Shown here in pieces: positions 36,585 to 46,057 of a stretch of 64,000 bases of DNA. The translations under genes and the position numbers were made by a program. The stretch is taken from NCBI RefSeq assembly GCF_014201735.1, contig NZ_JACHFE010000003.1:1-64000 (forward strand), in the 5' to 3' direction. Source of the stretch: Marinobacter oulmenensis. GTDB taxonomy: Bacteria > Pseudomonadota > Gammaproteobacteria > Pseudomonadales > Oleiphilaceae. Numbering within the stretch: position 1 is the stretch's first letter; each line of letters opens with the position of its first letter. The notes under the pieces are model-generated. The model was not told the origin of the DNA. It worked only from the letters and a program-made list of their open reading frames with translations, and did not search any database.

Positions 36585-38327
36585 ATGAGCGGAATGATCC
36601 CCCAACGATTCATTGAGGATCTGCTTGATCGCATTGATCTTGCGGAACTTATCGGCTCGCGCATCACTCTCAAGAAAGCCGGCGCTAACTACAAGGCCTG
36701 CTGCCCGTTCCACGACGAGAAGACTCCCTCATTCAACGTCCGGCCCGACAAGGGGTTTTACCACTGTTTCGGGTGTGGTGCGAGCGGAGATGCCATCAGC
36801 TTCATCCGTGAATTCGAAGGGCTGGGCTTCACCGAAGCCGTCGAGGAACTGGCCAAGCGCGCCGGGGTTGAAGTGCCTTATGACCAGGCCGCCCGGGAAG
36901 AAATGCAGCAGGCCCGCACCTTGAGCGATGCCCTGGATTTCGCCGGCCGGTTCTATCATTCGACACTGGCCAGCCAGCAGGGCACCCATGCCCGGGAATA
37001 CCTGCAGCAACGAGGCCTGGACAGTTCCATCATTGAGCAGTACCAGTTGGGCTTTGCACCGGGCACCGGCACCGCCCTGTTCGATGCCGCACCACAGGAT
37101 CTGAAGCAGCCTCTGATCGAGACGGGCACGGTGTCCAACAAGTACGAGCGGCCCCGTGACCTGTTCCGGAACCGGGTCATGTTCCCGATCCGCAACACCC
37201 GGGGGCGCACTGTGGCCTTCGGCGGCCGAACGCTGGGTGACGACAAGGCGAAGTACATCAATTCGCCGGAATCCGACGTCTTCCACAAGAGCCGGGAAAT
37301 TTACGGGCTTTACGAGGCCCGCAAAGCGATCCGGCAACTGGACCGGCTGCTGGTGGTGGAAGGCTACATGGACGTGATCGCACTGGCCCAGCACGGCATT
37401 CATTATGCTGTCGCCACACTGGGCACCGCGACCAACCAGGACAGCCTGACATCACTGCTCAAACAGGTCAGGCACATTGTCTTCTGCTTTGACGGCGACC
37501 AGGCGGGGTTCCGTGCCGCCGAAAAAGCCATGGAAAACGCCCTGGAACTGATGGTAGACGGCCTGCACCTGCAGTTCCTGATGCTGCCGGAAGGTGAGGA
37601 CCCGGACACCCTGGTACGCAAGGAGGGCCCGGAAGCCTTCCAGAAGCGTGTTGATGGCGCCACGCCGCTGTCACGGTTTCTGTTTGACCGTCAGGGCGAA
37701 GGGCTCGACCTGCAACTGCCGGAGGACCGCAGCGAACTGCGAGCCCGGGTCGAGCCACTGCTCAACCGGATGCAGCGTACCACCCTGCGCAATGCGCTCT
37801 GGCAAGAGATGCAGCGCCTGTGCAACGCCGGCAATCAGTGGCGTGGCCGGGACTCACGGGGATGGCGCGGTGAACGCCGGGAGCGCCCGGCAGAAGAGCG
37901 GATCGGCGTCAGGCTGAGCAAGGACAGTCTGCTCTGCCTGGCCCTGCTGGAAGCCCCGGAACTGGCAAAGGAAGTGACCGATCTGGCGGCCAGCTCACGG
38001 CAGTATAACCAGGCCCGGGGCCTGGCGGAATGGATCCAGGCGCGGGAGATCGCTGGCCGCCGGGGACTGGTCAGGGCGCTGGCTCTGGACACACAGGCCC
38101 GGGATCGCTTCTACCATCTGTTTGATGGCATGGAGCACATTCCGGCCCGGGAAAAAACCCTGGCCAGTGCGCGGGAGATCCTCTCCCCGGAAGACGAGAC
38201 CCAGCGGATCCAGCGCAAGCTGGCCCTGGTTCGCAGCGGCGAAATCGACCTGGCCAGCCTGTCGGCACAAGAGCGCCAGGAACTGAAAAGGCAACTCACC
38301 CTGGGCAAAACCGGGGATGCCTCTTGA
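36585..38327 (+). CDS. dnaG: DNA primase
   Basis: Makes RNA primers at the replication fork. The 580-residue protein has the N-terminal zinc finger (CPFHDEKTPSF, YHCFGCGASGD), the TOPRIM core (VVEGYMDVIAL, FDGDQAG) with its acidic metal residues, and a C-terminal helicase-binding region. The first ATG 36585 is used; MIPQRF at 36594 is an alternative. Second gene of the MMS operon. Confidence 0.97.
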   Translation: MSGMIPQRFIEDLLDRIDLAELIGSRITLKKAGANYKACCPFHDEKTPSFNVRPDKGFYHCFGCGASGDAISFIREFEGLGFTEAVEELAKRAGVEVPYDQAAREEMQQARTLSDALDFAGRFYHSTLASQQGTHAREYLQQRGLDSSIIEQYQLGFAPGTGTALFDAAPQDLKQPLIETGTVSNKYERPRDLFRNRVMFPIRNTRGRTVAFGGRTLGDDKAKYINSPESDVFHKSREIYGLYEARKAIRQLDRLLVVEGYMDVIALAQHGIHYAVATLGTATNQDSLTSLLKQVRHIVFCFDGDQAGFRAAEKAMENALELMVDGLHLQFLMLPEGEDPDTLVRKEGPEAFQKRVDGATPLSRFLFDRQGEGLDLQLPEDRSELRARVEPLLNRMQRTTLRNALWQEMQRLCNAGNQWRGRDSRGWRGERRERPAEERIGVRLSKDSLLCLALLEAPELAKEVTDLAASSRQYNQARGLAEWIQAREIAGRRGLVRALALDTQARDRFYHLFDGMEHIPAREKTLASAREILSPEDETQRIQRKLALVRSGEIDLASLSAQERQELKRQLTLGKTGDAS

Positions 38328-38384
38328 AACCGGCCCCACTGGTCACCATCTAACCGTTCAGTGGCGGAGCAACCGAGCGACAGC

Positions 38385-38390
38385 TATAAT
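38385..38390 (+). promoter_or_regulatory. possible -10 of an internal rpoD promoter
   Basis: Perfect TATAAT, 46 bases before the rpoD ATG, in the 109-base gap after dnaG. The -35 side (TGGCGG at 17 bases) is poor. Confidence 0.45.
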
Positions 38391-38436
38391 GGCTGTTTAA
38401 TCTTTTTATCTTGAAAAGCGAGTTCACAAGGTGTCT

Positions 38437-40284
38437 ATGTCAGGCAATTCGCAGAAATCACGTTTGAAAGACCTCATTGCACGAGGCAAGGAACAAGGTT
38501 ACCTGACTTACGCCGAGGTAAACGATCACCTACCGGAGGATATCGCCGATCCCGATCAGGTGGAAGACATCATCCGGATGATCAATGACATGGGTATTCA
38601 GGTGACGGAGGAGACCCCCGACGCCGATACCCTGCTGATGACCGAAGGCGATTCCACCGCCGACGAGGCAGCTGCTGCAGAAGCCGCCGCTGCCCTGGCG
38701 GCAGTAGAGACCGATGCCGGCCGCACCACTGACCCTGTCCGCATGTACATGCGCGAAATGGGCACCGTGGAACTGCTGACCCGCGAAGGCGAAATCGTCA
38801 TCGCCAAGCGCATTGAGGAAGGAATCCGCGATGTGATGGCCGCGGTTGCCCATTTCCCGGGTACCGCCGGCACCGTTATCCAGGCCTACGACCGCATCAT
38901 CGAGAACGAAGGCCGCATCAGCGATATCGTCACCGGTTTCCTGGATCCGGACGGCGCCGAGCCGTTCATGCCCGAAGACCCCACTCCGACGGAAGACTCC
39001 AGTGCGGACAGTGACAGCAGCGACGATGACGACGATTCCAACGAGGACGATAACGACAACGGCCCGGATCCGGAAGAAACCCGCCTGCGTTTCGAACTGC
39101 TGCGGGAAAAACTGGCCGCCGCCGACAAGAGCCTCGAAAAACATGGCCGCAGCCACAAGAAGACCCAGGAAGCCCTGAACGAGCTGGGGCAGGTCTTCGC
39201 CCCCTTCAAGCTGGCCAACAAAGCGTTTGAAGAACTGGTGAACGTGGTTCGCTCCACCAACGATCTGGTGCGCGAGAACGAACGGACCATCATGGAAATC
39301 TGTGTGCGCGAGTGCAAAATGCCGCGCAAAGAATTCATCAAGCAGTTCCCGGGCAACGAAACTGACCTGGACTGGGCCCAGCAGGTTGCCAACAGCAACA
39401 AACCCTACGCCGCGGCCCTGAGCGAGCGCGTTGATGAGATCGTGCGTCTGCAGAAGCGCATCCAGAACGTGCAGACCGAAGTGGATCTGGACGTTGCCGA
39501 CATCAAGGAAATCAACCGTCGCGTCTCCATCGGTGAGGCCAAGGCCCGTCGCGCCAAGAAAGAAATGGTTGAGGCCAACCTGCGCCTGGTGATTTCCATC
39601 GCCAAGAAGTACACCAACCGCGGCCTGCAGTTCCTGGACCTGATTCAGGAAGGCAACATCGGCCTGATGAAAGCCGTGGACAAGTTCGAGTACCGCCGTG
39701 GCTACAAGTTCTCCACCTACGCCACCTGGTGGATCCGTCAGGCCATCACCCGCTCCATCGCGGACCAGGCCCGGACCATCCGTATTCCGGTACACATGAT
39801 CGAAACGATCAACAAGCTCAACCGCATCTCCCGTCAGATGCTGCAGGAGATGGGCCGTGAGCCTACCCCGGAAGAGCTGGGCGAGCGCATGGAAATGCCG
39901 GAGGACAAGATCCGCAAGGTGCTTAAGATCGCCAAAGAGCCGATCTCCATGGAAACCCCGATCGGCGACGATGAAGACAGCCACCTGGGCGACTTTATCG
40001 AGGACATCCAGGCCCTGTCCCCAGTGGATTCCGCCACGGCCGAGGGCCTGCGCGAAGCGACCCGCTCGGTGCTGGGTGGACTGACCGCACGGGAATCCAA
40101 GGTACTGCGCATGCGCTTTGGTATCGAGATGAACACCGACCACACCCTTGAGGAAGTGGGCAAGCAGTTCGACGTGACCCGTGAGCGGATCCGTCAGATC
40201 GAAGCCAAGGCGCTGCGCAAACTGCGTCATCCCTCACGCTCCGATCACCTGCGCGGCTTCATCGACGACCAGGGCAGCAGCTAA
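38437..40284 (+). CDS. rpoD: RNA polymerase sigma factor RpoD (sigma-70)
   Basis: Housekeeping sigma factor. The 615-residue protein contains region 1.1, an acidic non-conserved region ([14 protein letters not shown] and neighbours, about 185-215), region 2 with [61 protein letters not shown] core, region 3 and region 4 ([23 protein letters not shown]). Start ATG 38437 (MSGNSQKS) aligns with Pseudomonas RpoD and has AAGGTG at the right distance; GTG 38431 directly abuts that site. Last gene of rpsU-dnaG-rpoD. Confidence 0.98.
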   Translation: MSGNSQKSRLKDLIARGKEQGYLTYAEVNDHLPEDIADPDQVEDIIRMINDMGIQVTEETPDADTLLMTEGDSTADEAAAAEAAAALAAVETDAGRTTDPVRMYMREMGTVELLTREGEIVIAKRIEEGIRDVMAAVAHFPGTAGTVIQAYDRIIENEGRISDIVTGFLDPDGAEPFMPEDPTPTEDSSADSDSSDDDDDSNEDDNDNGPDPEETRLRFELLREKLAAADKSLEKHGRSHKKTQEALNELGQVFAPFKLANKAFEELVNVVRSTNDLVRENERTIMEICVRECKMPRKEFIKQFPGNETDLDWAQQVANSNKPYAAALSERVDEIVRLQKRIQNVQTEVDLDVADIKEINRRVSIGEAKARRAKKEMVEANLRLVISIAKKYTNRGLQFLDLIQEGNIGLMKAVDKFEYRRGYKFSTYATWWIRQAITRSIADQARTIRIPVHMIETINKLNRISRQMLQEMGREPTPEELGERMEMPEDKIRKVLKIAKEPISMETPIGDDEDSHLGDFIEDIQALSPVDSATAEGLREATRSVLGGLTARESKVLRMRFGIEMNTDHTLEEVGKQFDVTRERIRQIEAKALRKLRHPSRSDHLRGFIDDQGSS

Positions 40285-40307
40285 GCCCCACGTCAGCCGT
40301 AACAGTA

Positions 40308-40353
40308 GCGGGCGCCATTCCTCATGGGTATAATGGCGCCCGCTTTTCGTTTT
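40308..40353 (+). terminator. rpoD terminator
   Basis: Perfect 12-base arms 40308-40319 and 40332-40343, 12-base loop, tail TTTTCGTTTT (40344-40353). The loop and arm contain TATAAT (40329-40334), a possible -10 for the tRNA that starts at 40354. Confidence 0.9.
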
Positions 40354-40430
40354 GGGCCTATAGCTCAGTTGGTTAGAGCAGAGGACTCATAATCCTTTGG
40401 TCGCTGGTTCGAGTCCAGCTGGGCCCACCA
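40354..40430 (+). tRNA. tRNA with CAT anticodon, probably tRNA-Ile2 (lysidine type)
   Basis: A 77-base cloverleaf: acceptor GGGCCTA (40354-40360) with TGGGCCC (40420-40426), A discriminator and encoded CCA. Anticodon loop CTCATAA gives CAT at 40388-40390. The variable/T-arm sequence TTTGGTCGCTGGTTCGAGTCCAGC is close to that of E. coli ileX and unlike elongator tRNA-Met, so it is likely modified to lysidine-34 and reads AUA. The position after rpoD also matches Pseudomonas. Confidence 0.95.
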
Positions 40431-40677
40431 TTCATCGAAGTCTTCAGACTCCCTTCCCGGTCCGTATCAGTCACGCCCTGGCTCCGTTCCAGGTGGGTGA
40501 TGTCAGGCAAGCAAGCAAAGCCCGATGTCCCAGCCCTTAGCTGCTCGCACTATCTATTAAGCATCTTCGCCGCCTTGAAAACAGCCGTTCCGCCCCCATC
40601 TAAACCCCAGTTTGGGGATTCGCCTGCGGGCCTGGCGTCTTCTTTTATCTGTGCAACCATCTCCGGGACCGAACACT

Positions 40678-41295
40678 ATGGAAAGCCTTCGAAAACCCTC
40701 TCAACAGCGTACTGTCTGGCAGATCACCTCGCTGGTGGCGTTGATGCTGTTGCTCAGTGGCTGTGGCATAAACAACCTTCCCACCTACGATGAGAAGGTC
40801 ACCTCCGCCTGGGCTCAGGTGGAGAATCAGTACCAGCGCCGCGCCGACCTTATTCCCAATCTGGTGGAGACCGTCAAGGGGTTCGCCGCCCAGGAACAGG
40901 AAACCCTGACCGCCGTGATTGAGGCCCGCTCCAGGGCCACCTCGATCCAGGTAGACGACAGCATTCTCAACAATCCCCAAAAGCTCCAGCAGTTCCAGCA
41001 GGCACAAGGTGAGCTGAGCAGCGCACTGAGCCGCCTGATGGCGGTGTCCGAGCGTTACCCGGACCTTAAGTCCAACCAGAACTTCCTGGCGCTACAATCC
41101 CAGCTTGAAGGCACTGAAAACCGCATAGCGGTGGCGCGTCGCGACTTCATCAAGGCCGTAGAGCGTTACAACACCGAACTGCGCACCTTCCCGGGCAAAA
41201 TATGGCACAGCATCCTCTATAGCGATCTGGAGCCACGCGCCAACTTTGAAGCCACCACCGACAATGCGGACGAAGCACCTGCGGTGGAGTTCTGA
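40678..41295 (+). CDS. LemA family lipoprotein
   Basis: The 205-residue protein has a lipoprotein signal with lipobox LLLSGC and the LemA domain of long helices (AWAQVENQYQRRADLIPNLVETVKGFA; LQSQLEGTENRIAVARRDFIKAVERYN; LRTFPGKIW). Start ATG 40678 (MESLRKPS). The family is widespread and its function is poorly known. It is in an operon with two TPM-domain proteins (1-base TGATG overlap), the usual lemA company. Upstream, bases 40431-40677 hold no gene that I can support. Confidence 0.92.
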   Translation: MESLRKPSQQRTVWQITSLVALMLLLSGCGINNLPTYDEKVTSAWAQVENQYQRRADLIPNLVETVKGFAAQEQETLTAVIEARSRATSIQVDDSILNNPQKLQQFQQAQGELSSALSRLMAVSERYPDLKSNQNFLALQSQLEGTENRIAVARRDFIKAVERYNTELRTFPGKIWHSILYSDLEPRANFEATTDNADEAPAVEF

Positions 41296-42059
41296 TGATT
41301 GCACGCACCTACAAGAGCCTGCTGTTAGCCTTACTGATACTGCTGCCGGCGAGCGTCTGGGCACAATCCGCCCCCGACTTCCCGGAATTGACCGGCCGTG
41401 TGGTTGACCAGGCCGAGATGCTCTCGCCGGAAGCCGAAGAACAACTGACCCAGATGCTGGAGACCCATGAACAGGCCAGCACCGAACAGGTGGTGGTCGT
41501 CACTTTGCCGGACCTTCAGGACTATCCGATTGAGGAATTCGGGTATCAGCTCGGCCGGCACTGGGGTATTGGCCAAGAAGGCAAGGACAACGGCGCTCTG
41601 CTGATCGTGGCCAAGGAAGAACGAAAAGTCCGCATAGAAGTGGGCTATGGGCTGGAAGGCCGGCTCACCGACGCCAACTCGTCGGTCATTATCAATCGCG
41701 TAATCACCCCGGCGTTCCGCCAGGGGGATTTTCAGGGCGGCATTATCAGCGGCGCCGCTGCCATGATCGAGGTGCTCGGCGGCAAACCCACCGCGGCTCC
41801 CCAGAGTCAGCCGCCCCGCGTTACCCAGGAAAAACCCAACGCCGGGCTCGTCGTGCTGATCCTGATCGGCATGCTGGCTGTGGTGTTCTTTATTGGTAGT
41901 CGCGGTGGCCGTGGTGCGCGCGGTGGCGCTGCCCTGGTGGGCGCGGCTCTGCTCGGTGCCACCATGGGCGGCCGTGGCGGAGGCGGCTTCGGCGGTGGTG
42001 GCGGATTCAGCGGCGGTGGTGGTGGCTTCGGCGGTGGCGGGGCCTCCGGCGGCTGGTAA
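41295..42059 (+). CDS. TPM-domain protein with glycine-rich membrane tail
   Basis: The 254-residue protein has a signal peptide (ending near VWAQSAP), a TPM (TLP18.3/Psb32/MOLO-1) domain with VVDQAEMLSPEAEEQL, RHWGIGQEGKDNGALLIVAKEERKVRIEVGYGLEG and RQGDFQGGI, one transmembrane helix (about 193-205) and a C-terminal Gly-rich run ending SGGW. Such proteins are thought to sit at the envelope; some TPM domains show acid phosphatase activity. TGATG overlap with the lemA-like gene. Confidence 0.92.
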   Translation: MIARTYKSLLLALLILLPASVWAQSAPDFPELTGRVVDQAEMLSPEAEEQLTQMLETHEQASTEQVVVVTLPDLQDYPIEEFGYQLGRHWGIGQEGKDNGALLIVAKEERKVRIEVGYGLEGRLTDANSSVIINRVITPAFRQGDFQGGIISGAAAMIEVLGGKPTAAPQSQPPRVTQEKPNAGLVVLILIGMLAVVFFIGSRGGRGARGGAALVGAALLGATMGGRGGGGFGGGGGFSGGGGGFGGGGASGGW

Positions 42060-42117
42060 AGCCATGCAGGCACATAGTCGACGAAGCCCCTTTCCCGATC
42101 AAGAGAACGACAGAATC

Positions 42118-42735
42118 ATGACACTACTAAGCGAAAGCGATCAGAAAGCCGTTACCGCAGCCATCACTGCCGTGGAACGGGAAACCGATGCGGAACTGGT
42201 CACCGTATTGGCGGCACAGTCCGACAATTACAGTTATATTCCTCTGGTATGGGCCGGCATTCTGGCGCTGCTGATACCCGGTATCGCCAATTATTTCGGC
42301 GGTTGGTTTAATGCCGATGTGCTGCTACTGGTGCAGTGGGCAGCGTTCATTCTTCTCAGCGTCCTGTTCCGGGTGCCCAGCATCAACACCCGGCTGATTC
42401 CCCGGCAAGTGCGTTACTGGCGTGCCTCCAATCTGGCACGACGCCAGTTCCTGGAGCAGAGACTGCACCATACCAATGGCAGTACCGGTATGCTGATTTT
42501 CGTCTCAGAGGCGGAACGCTATGTGGAAATTCTGGTGGACCAGGGCATTGCCGACGTTCTCGACAACGAGGTATGGGAAGGCATAGTGGCCGACTTTACC
42601 ACCAAGGTTCGCCAGGGCCAGACGCAACAGGGGTTCCTGGACTGCATTGCATCCTGTGGCAGACTCCTGAAAGAACATGTGCCCGCCACCCATGAGCGCA
42701 ACGAACTTCCAAATCACCTGGTGATTCTGCCGTAA
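42118..42735 (+). CDS. second TPM-domain membrane protein
   Basis: The 205-residue protein has two hydrophobic helices (about 37-55 and 65-85) after a short TPM-like N-terminus (VERETDAELVTVLAAQSDNY), then the C-terminal TPM part (NGSTGMLIFVSEAERYVEILVDQGI). It lacks a clear signal peptide. Start ATG 42118 is chosen; ATG 42064 would add 18 polar residues. Last gene of the lemA-TPM-TPM group. Function unknown. Confidence 0.85.
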   Translation: MTLLSESDQKAVTAAITAVERETDAELVTVLAAQSDNYSYIPLVWAGILALLIPGIANYFGGWFNADVLLLVQWAAFILLSVLFRVPSINTRLIPRQVRYWRASNLARRQFLEQRLHHTNGSTGMLIFVSEAERYVEILVDQGIADVLDNEVWEGIVADFTTKVRQGQTQQGFLDCIASCGRLLKEHVPATHERNELPNHLVILP

Positions 42736-42764
42736 ATGAAGTCGTCATCCTCCCGATAGCGGGA

Positions 42765-42795
42765 CAGATGGATGCCCGAAAGGGGCATCCATCTG
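42765..42795. terminator. hairpin after the TPM operon
   Basis: Perfect 13-base arms 42765-42777 and 42783-42795, loop GAAAG, between two convergent genes. No T run on either strand close to the stem. Confidence 0.6.
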
Positions 42796-42825
42796 CGGGG
42801 CGGGTTATAAAAAGTGCCAGGTTAC

Positions 42826-43608
42826 CTAGCGATAAACCAGGCCACCATCAATCAACGGAGCCTGTCCTGTCATGTAGTCGGAATCGGGGCCAGCCAGATA
42901 GGAGACGAACGAGGCCACGTCTTCGGGTGTCTGAGCCCGTCCCAACGCGATACCACCAACAAATTTGTCATAGCTTTCACCGATTTCGGCGCCGGTGATT
43001 TCGGCCATCCGCTTATCGATCTCAACCCACATGTCGGTACCCACCACGCCGGGACAATAGGCGTTCACCGTGATGCCATCACTCGCATACTCTTTGGCTG
43101 ATGACTGGGTCAGAGCCCTCACAGCGAACTTGGTCGCTGAATAGATACCCAACAGTGGAAAACCTTCATGACCGGCAATAGACGAGGCATTAATGATTTT
43201 GCCTTTTGTGCCGTTCTCCCTGAACTTGGCGGCTGCGGCCTGAATACCCCACAAAACGCCCTCAACGTTTACCTTGATAATTTTATCCACTTCTTCAGGC
43301 GTAAGCTCAGCGATGGGCTGAACGTTGGCGATACCGGCATTATTGACCATGATGTCAAAGCCGCCGAGCTCCTTCTGCGCGTGATTGATTGCGGCATAAA
43401 CCTCATCACGCCTGGACACATCGGCCTTGTAGGTGGTGGCTTTGCGACCCAATGCCTGCACCTCATCGGCAACCGCCTGAACTTTCTCGTCATTAAGATC
43501 AACAATGGCGATGTCGGCGCCATCGCGAGCCAGTCGCAACGCAATCGCTCGGCCAATACCCTGCCCCGCACCGGTAACCAACGCCACCTTGTTTTCCAGA
43601 TTTTCCAT
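42826..43608 (-). CDS. SDR family acetoin/diacetyl reductase-like oxidoreductase
   Basis: The 260-residue classical short-chain dehydrogenase has TGAGQGIG (NAD(P)-binding), D37-type VDLN (NAD preference), NNAG, the catalytic Ser region [15 protein letters not shown] (Tyr/Lys) and PGVVGTDMW. The sequence closely resembles (S)-acetoin-forming diacetyl reductase / meso-2,3-butanediol dehydrogenase (BudC type). Substrate is not proven. Start has AGGAGGG upstream. It stands alone between a convergent TPM operon and a 376-base gap. Confidence 0.88.
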   Translation of the reverse strand: MENLENKVALVTGAGQGIGRAIALRLARDGADIAIVDLNDEKVQAVADEVQALGRKATTYKADVSRRDEVYAAINHAQKELGGFDIMVNNAGIANVQPIAELTPEEVDKIIKVNVEGVLWGIQAAAAKFRENGTKGKIINASSIAGHEGFPLLGIYSATKFAVRALTQSSAKEYASDGITVNAYCPGVVGTDMWVEIDKRMAEITGAEIGESYDKFVGGIALGRAQTPEDVASFVSYLAGPDSDYMTGQAPLIDGGLVYR

Positions 43609-43984
43609 GATTCCCTCCTGTTATAGCTTCCGGAATTGCAGGACCCGACCCAGTTGAAGCGCCCTAATCCTGCCTAACTAAATAGCAGACTAATCACCTG
43701 TCGCTTACTTATGCAATAGGTACTTCCGCCATGAGAGGGAATGATTCTGTCTGTCTCATACAGCCCTTGCAGGAGGCACTGCCATATCTGCGCCAGGGGC
43801 CCGGAAACCATGTCCTGTATCTGCTGTTATGCATCCGCCCGTTGCCGGAACGGATTAAATACAGCGGCCAGCCAGGTGATGTCGACCCACAACGGTGGAT
43901 TTATCCGACACCGGATATTGAAAGCACTCCGGGTCGGTGTCAGAGTTCTTCACTATAGAAAAATCCACATTGACGGGAGGTTCC
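43609..43984. other. 376-base gap between divergent genes
   Basis: Contains the 5' regions of the SDR and DUF2489 genes. A 75-codon frame (43731-43958) has no recognisable features. GACACCG/CGGTGTC arms around 43909-43941 could form a hairpin with a loop of about 20 bases, 45 bases before the DUF2489 start. No firm promoter was identified. Confidence 0.5.
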
Positions 43985-44443
43985 ATGCCCAGAGGGCTGC
44001 AAATGGTCGCAATCGCCATCGGACTGGTGGTGATCGGTGCCCTGTTGTTTTACATCTGGCGCCAGTCCCGTGTGCTGTCGGAAGACCGGCAGCGCAAACG
44101 CAAAACCGAAGAGTTCCAGGCCCAGCGTCGGGACGGCATGATCGAAAGTCTGCGCATTATTGCCCTGGCGGTTGAGGAGGACCAGGTGGAGTACTCCGAA
44201 GCCTGTCTGCGTATCAAAGGGCTACTGGAGCATGTCGCACCGGAATTGCTGGAACGGCCGCCATTTCAGGTTTTCCAGACGGTGCACGATCGGATAAGCC
44301 ACATGCCAACCCATCGGGCACGGAAGGTGACGGATCCCGAGACCATCGAAGCCATGGACGAAGAGCGTTTTGCGGTGGAGAAGGAGTTTGCGGAGCAAAT
44401 CCGCGAGGCGGCTATTGCTTTGCGGCACCAACGCATCGACTAA
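43985..44443 (+). CDS. DUF2489 family membrane-anchored protein
   Basis: The 152-residue protein has one N-terminal transmembrane helix (about 7-26, VAIAIGLVVIGALLFYIW), then a charged helical cytoplasmic part rich in Arg/Glu (residues 30-152) with IESLRIIALAVEEDQVEYSEACLRIKGLL, the core of DUF2489. Start ATG 43985 has GGGAGG upstream. No function is known for the family. The nearest downstream feature is a strong terminator 163 bases after the stop. Confidence 0.85.
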   Translation: MPRGLQMVAIAIGLVVIGALLFYIWRQSRVLSEDRQRKRKTEEFQAQRRDGMIESLRIIALAVEEDQVEYSEACLRIKGLLEHVAPELLERPPFQVFQTVHDRISHMPTHRARKVTDPETIEAMDEERFAVEKEFAEQIREAAIALRHQRID

Positions 44444-44606
44444 GACTCATACTTTTGTCGGAGACCAGCAGCAGACTTCGGATTTCCGCTTTTCTTTTCG
44501 CTCTCATTGACTAGATTGAAGCTAGGAAGTGCGTCTAATACGAGGCATTTCCCGCGTTGTTTTCTCCTGACAAGCAGGATAATTCTGCGGACCCGTGGGT
44601 GACACT

Positions 44607-44636
44607 GGCCGGCCTGAGGGCCGGCCTTTTATTTTG
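44607..44636 (+). terminator. strong Rho-independent terminator
   Basis: Perfect arms GGCCGGCC (44607-44614) and GGCCGGCC (44619-44626), loop TGAG, tail TTTTATTTTG. It points rightward and ends just before the convergent HDOD gene. Confidence 0.92.
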
Positions 44637-44646
44637 TCTGATGCCG

Positions 44647-46020
44647 TCAGCTGGCGCCATGATGCATCATGCCGGCAATGGCCATCACGCTGTCTTTCTG
44701 ACTCGCCAGCTCGGCAAACCGCGACTCCACTCGCTCCCTGTTCAACCCCAGCTCTTCGTACAGCCAGTCCGGTACCGGCTCACCAGCGCCCATGGCGATC
44801 CCTTCAGCGGTGAGTAACTGACGGCCCAACCAAAGGAGCCGGGAATAGTCGCTGCTATCCTGATCATAGTCGGGATTCTTCTGGTACCGAATGCCTGTAA
44901 CCACTTCTTCCGGCATGCCCCAGTTTTCCATCAGTTGGGAGGCCATCTGCTCCCGTGTGATACCCAGCAGGTTGTGTTCGATCACACTAGAGTCGATATG
45001 GGGGTTCACCTCCAGGGACCGACATACCAGCCCGAAATGGGGTGGAAACACCTGGGCCATCACCAGGTAGCCAAAGTTGTGCAGCAGTCCGGTGAGATAG
45101 GCCAGCCCGAAAATCGGGCGCTTACCAGGAGGCATCATACCTGCCAGCACACCCGCCGCCTGGGCCTGCCAGATAGCCTGCTGCCAGTAGTCCACAAACC
45201 CATCCGGGTGGTCCTGTGGATGGCGCAGAGAGCGCCCCAGGGACAGCCCCATGGCCAGGTTCATCACCAGATCGAAACCCAGGACCCGGGAGACGGCGTC
45301 GTGCACCGAGCGCACCTGGCCGGCTGCGGCGTAGAAAGATGAGGACGCCCAGCTAACCACCTGTGCAGCCAGGCTGGGACCACTCTCCACGATATCCACA
45401 AGGTCACCCATGACAGCGTTCGGGTTCACTCGCAGATGAATGATTCGCTGCGCCGTTTCCGGCAGCGGAGGCAATTCCAGGGTGTCTTCCAGGCGTTTCT
45501 GGATGCGCAGACTGGTAAACCGGTTGATCGCAGAGTGCAACTGTTCCCGGTCGGACGCGGGGTCGTCCAGATTGACCGGTACAGACGCCACCGTCCGGGC
45601 GAAACTGTGTCTTGGCGCCTTGACCGTCAGTTGCCGGAAATCCGAGCCCGGCAACACGATGGACATTTTCTCATCCGCCAGTGCCAGGGCCACAAAATTG
45701 AGTTCATCAACGCTGGTGTCAACAACCGAAGGCCAGCCAGTGAGCGATGGCAGTGCCGGCAACTCGGAGAGCCCCAGGCGCTGGCGCACCCGCACCTGTT
45801 CCCGGCGTTGCATGATGGTCAGGTTTCGGCCCATCTGTTTATTCAGGGCTTCCAGGTCGAGCAGGTCACCCCGCCGGCATATCGCCTGCACGGTGCCGTC
45901 ACTGTCGCTAAGCAGAACCATGCGCAGCTCATGACTAGCACTGACCCTGTCACTTTCCCGCAGCGATACATCCACCGCCATGTCACCCAGGGACTGCTGA
46001 ATCAGGACTGGAAGTTCCAT
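44647..46020 (-). CDS. YbaK-like aminoacyl-tRNA deacylase / HDOD fusion protein
   Basis: The 457-residue protein joins an N-terminal YbaK/ProRS-editing-like domain (about 1-150: RMVLLSDSDGTVQAICRRGDLLDLEALNKQMGR) to an HDOD domain (about 190-400: LPPLPETAQRIIHLRVNP, SVHDAVSRVLGFDLVMNLAMGLSLG, LTGLLHNFGYLVM). HDOD domains are degenerate HD hydrolase folds used in signalling. Start ATG 46020 with GAGGAGG upstream. It follows recG by 37 bases on the same strand. The biological role is unknown; the pairing recG/HDOD/oxyR resembles PA5344-PA5346. Confidence 0.88.
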   Translation of the reverse strand: MELPVLIQQSLGDMAVDVSLRESDRVSASHELRMVLLSDSDGTVQAICRRGDLLDLEALNKQMGRNLTIMQRREQVRVRQRLGLSELPALPSLTGWPSVVDTSVDELNFVALALADEKMSIVLPGSDFRQLTVKAPRHSFARTVASVPVNLDDPASDREQLHSAINRFTSLRIQKRLEDTLELPPLPETAQRIIHLRVNPNAVMGDLVDIVESGPSLAAQVVSWASSSFYAAAGQVRSVHDAVSRVLGFDLVMNLAMGLSLGRSLRHPQDHPDGFVDYWQQAIWQAQAAGVLAGMMPPGKRPIFGLAYLTGLLHNFGYLVMAQVFPPHFGLVCRSLEVNPHIDSSVIEHNLLGITREQMASQLMENWGMPEEVVTGIRYQKNPDYDQDSSDYSRLLWLGRQLLTAEGIAMGAGEPVPDWLYEELGLNRERVESRFAELASQKDSVMAIAGMMHHGAS

Positions 46021-46057
46021 TAGTGCCTCCTCACTACTGAGCGCTTGATCAAAACTA

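Noticed and set aside
38530..40230. A 566-codon open frame antisense to rpoD (and similar long ones opposite other genes)
   Set aside because: Typical by-product of high-GC codon bias opposite a strongly conserved gene; no start signal or homology.
43731..43958. 75-codon frame in the SDR/DUF2489 gap
   Set aside because: No recognisable protein features, no good Shine-Dalgarno, overlaps the putative 5' region of the next gene.
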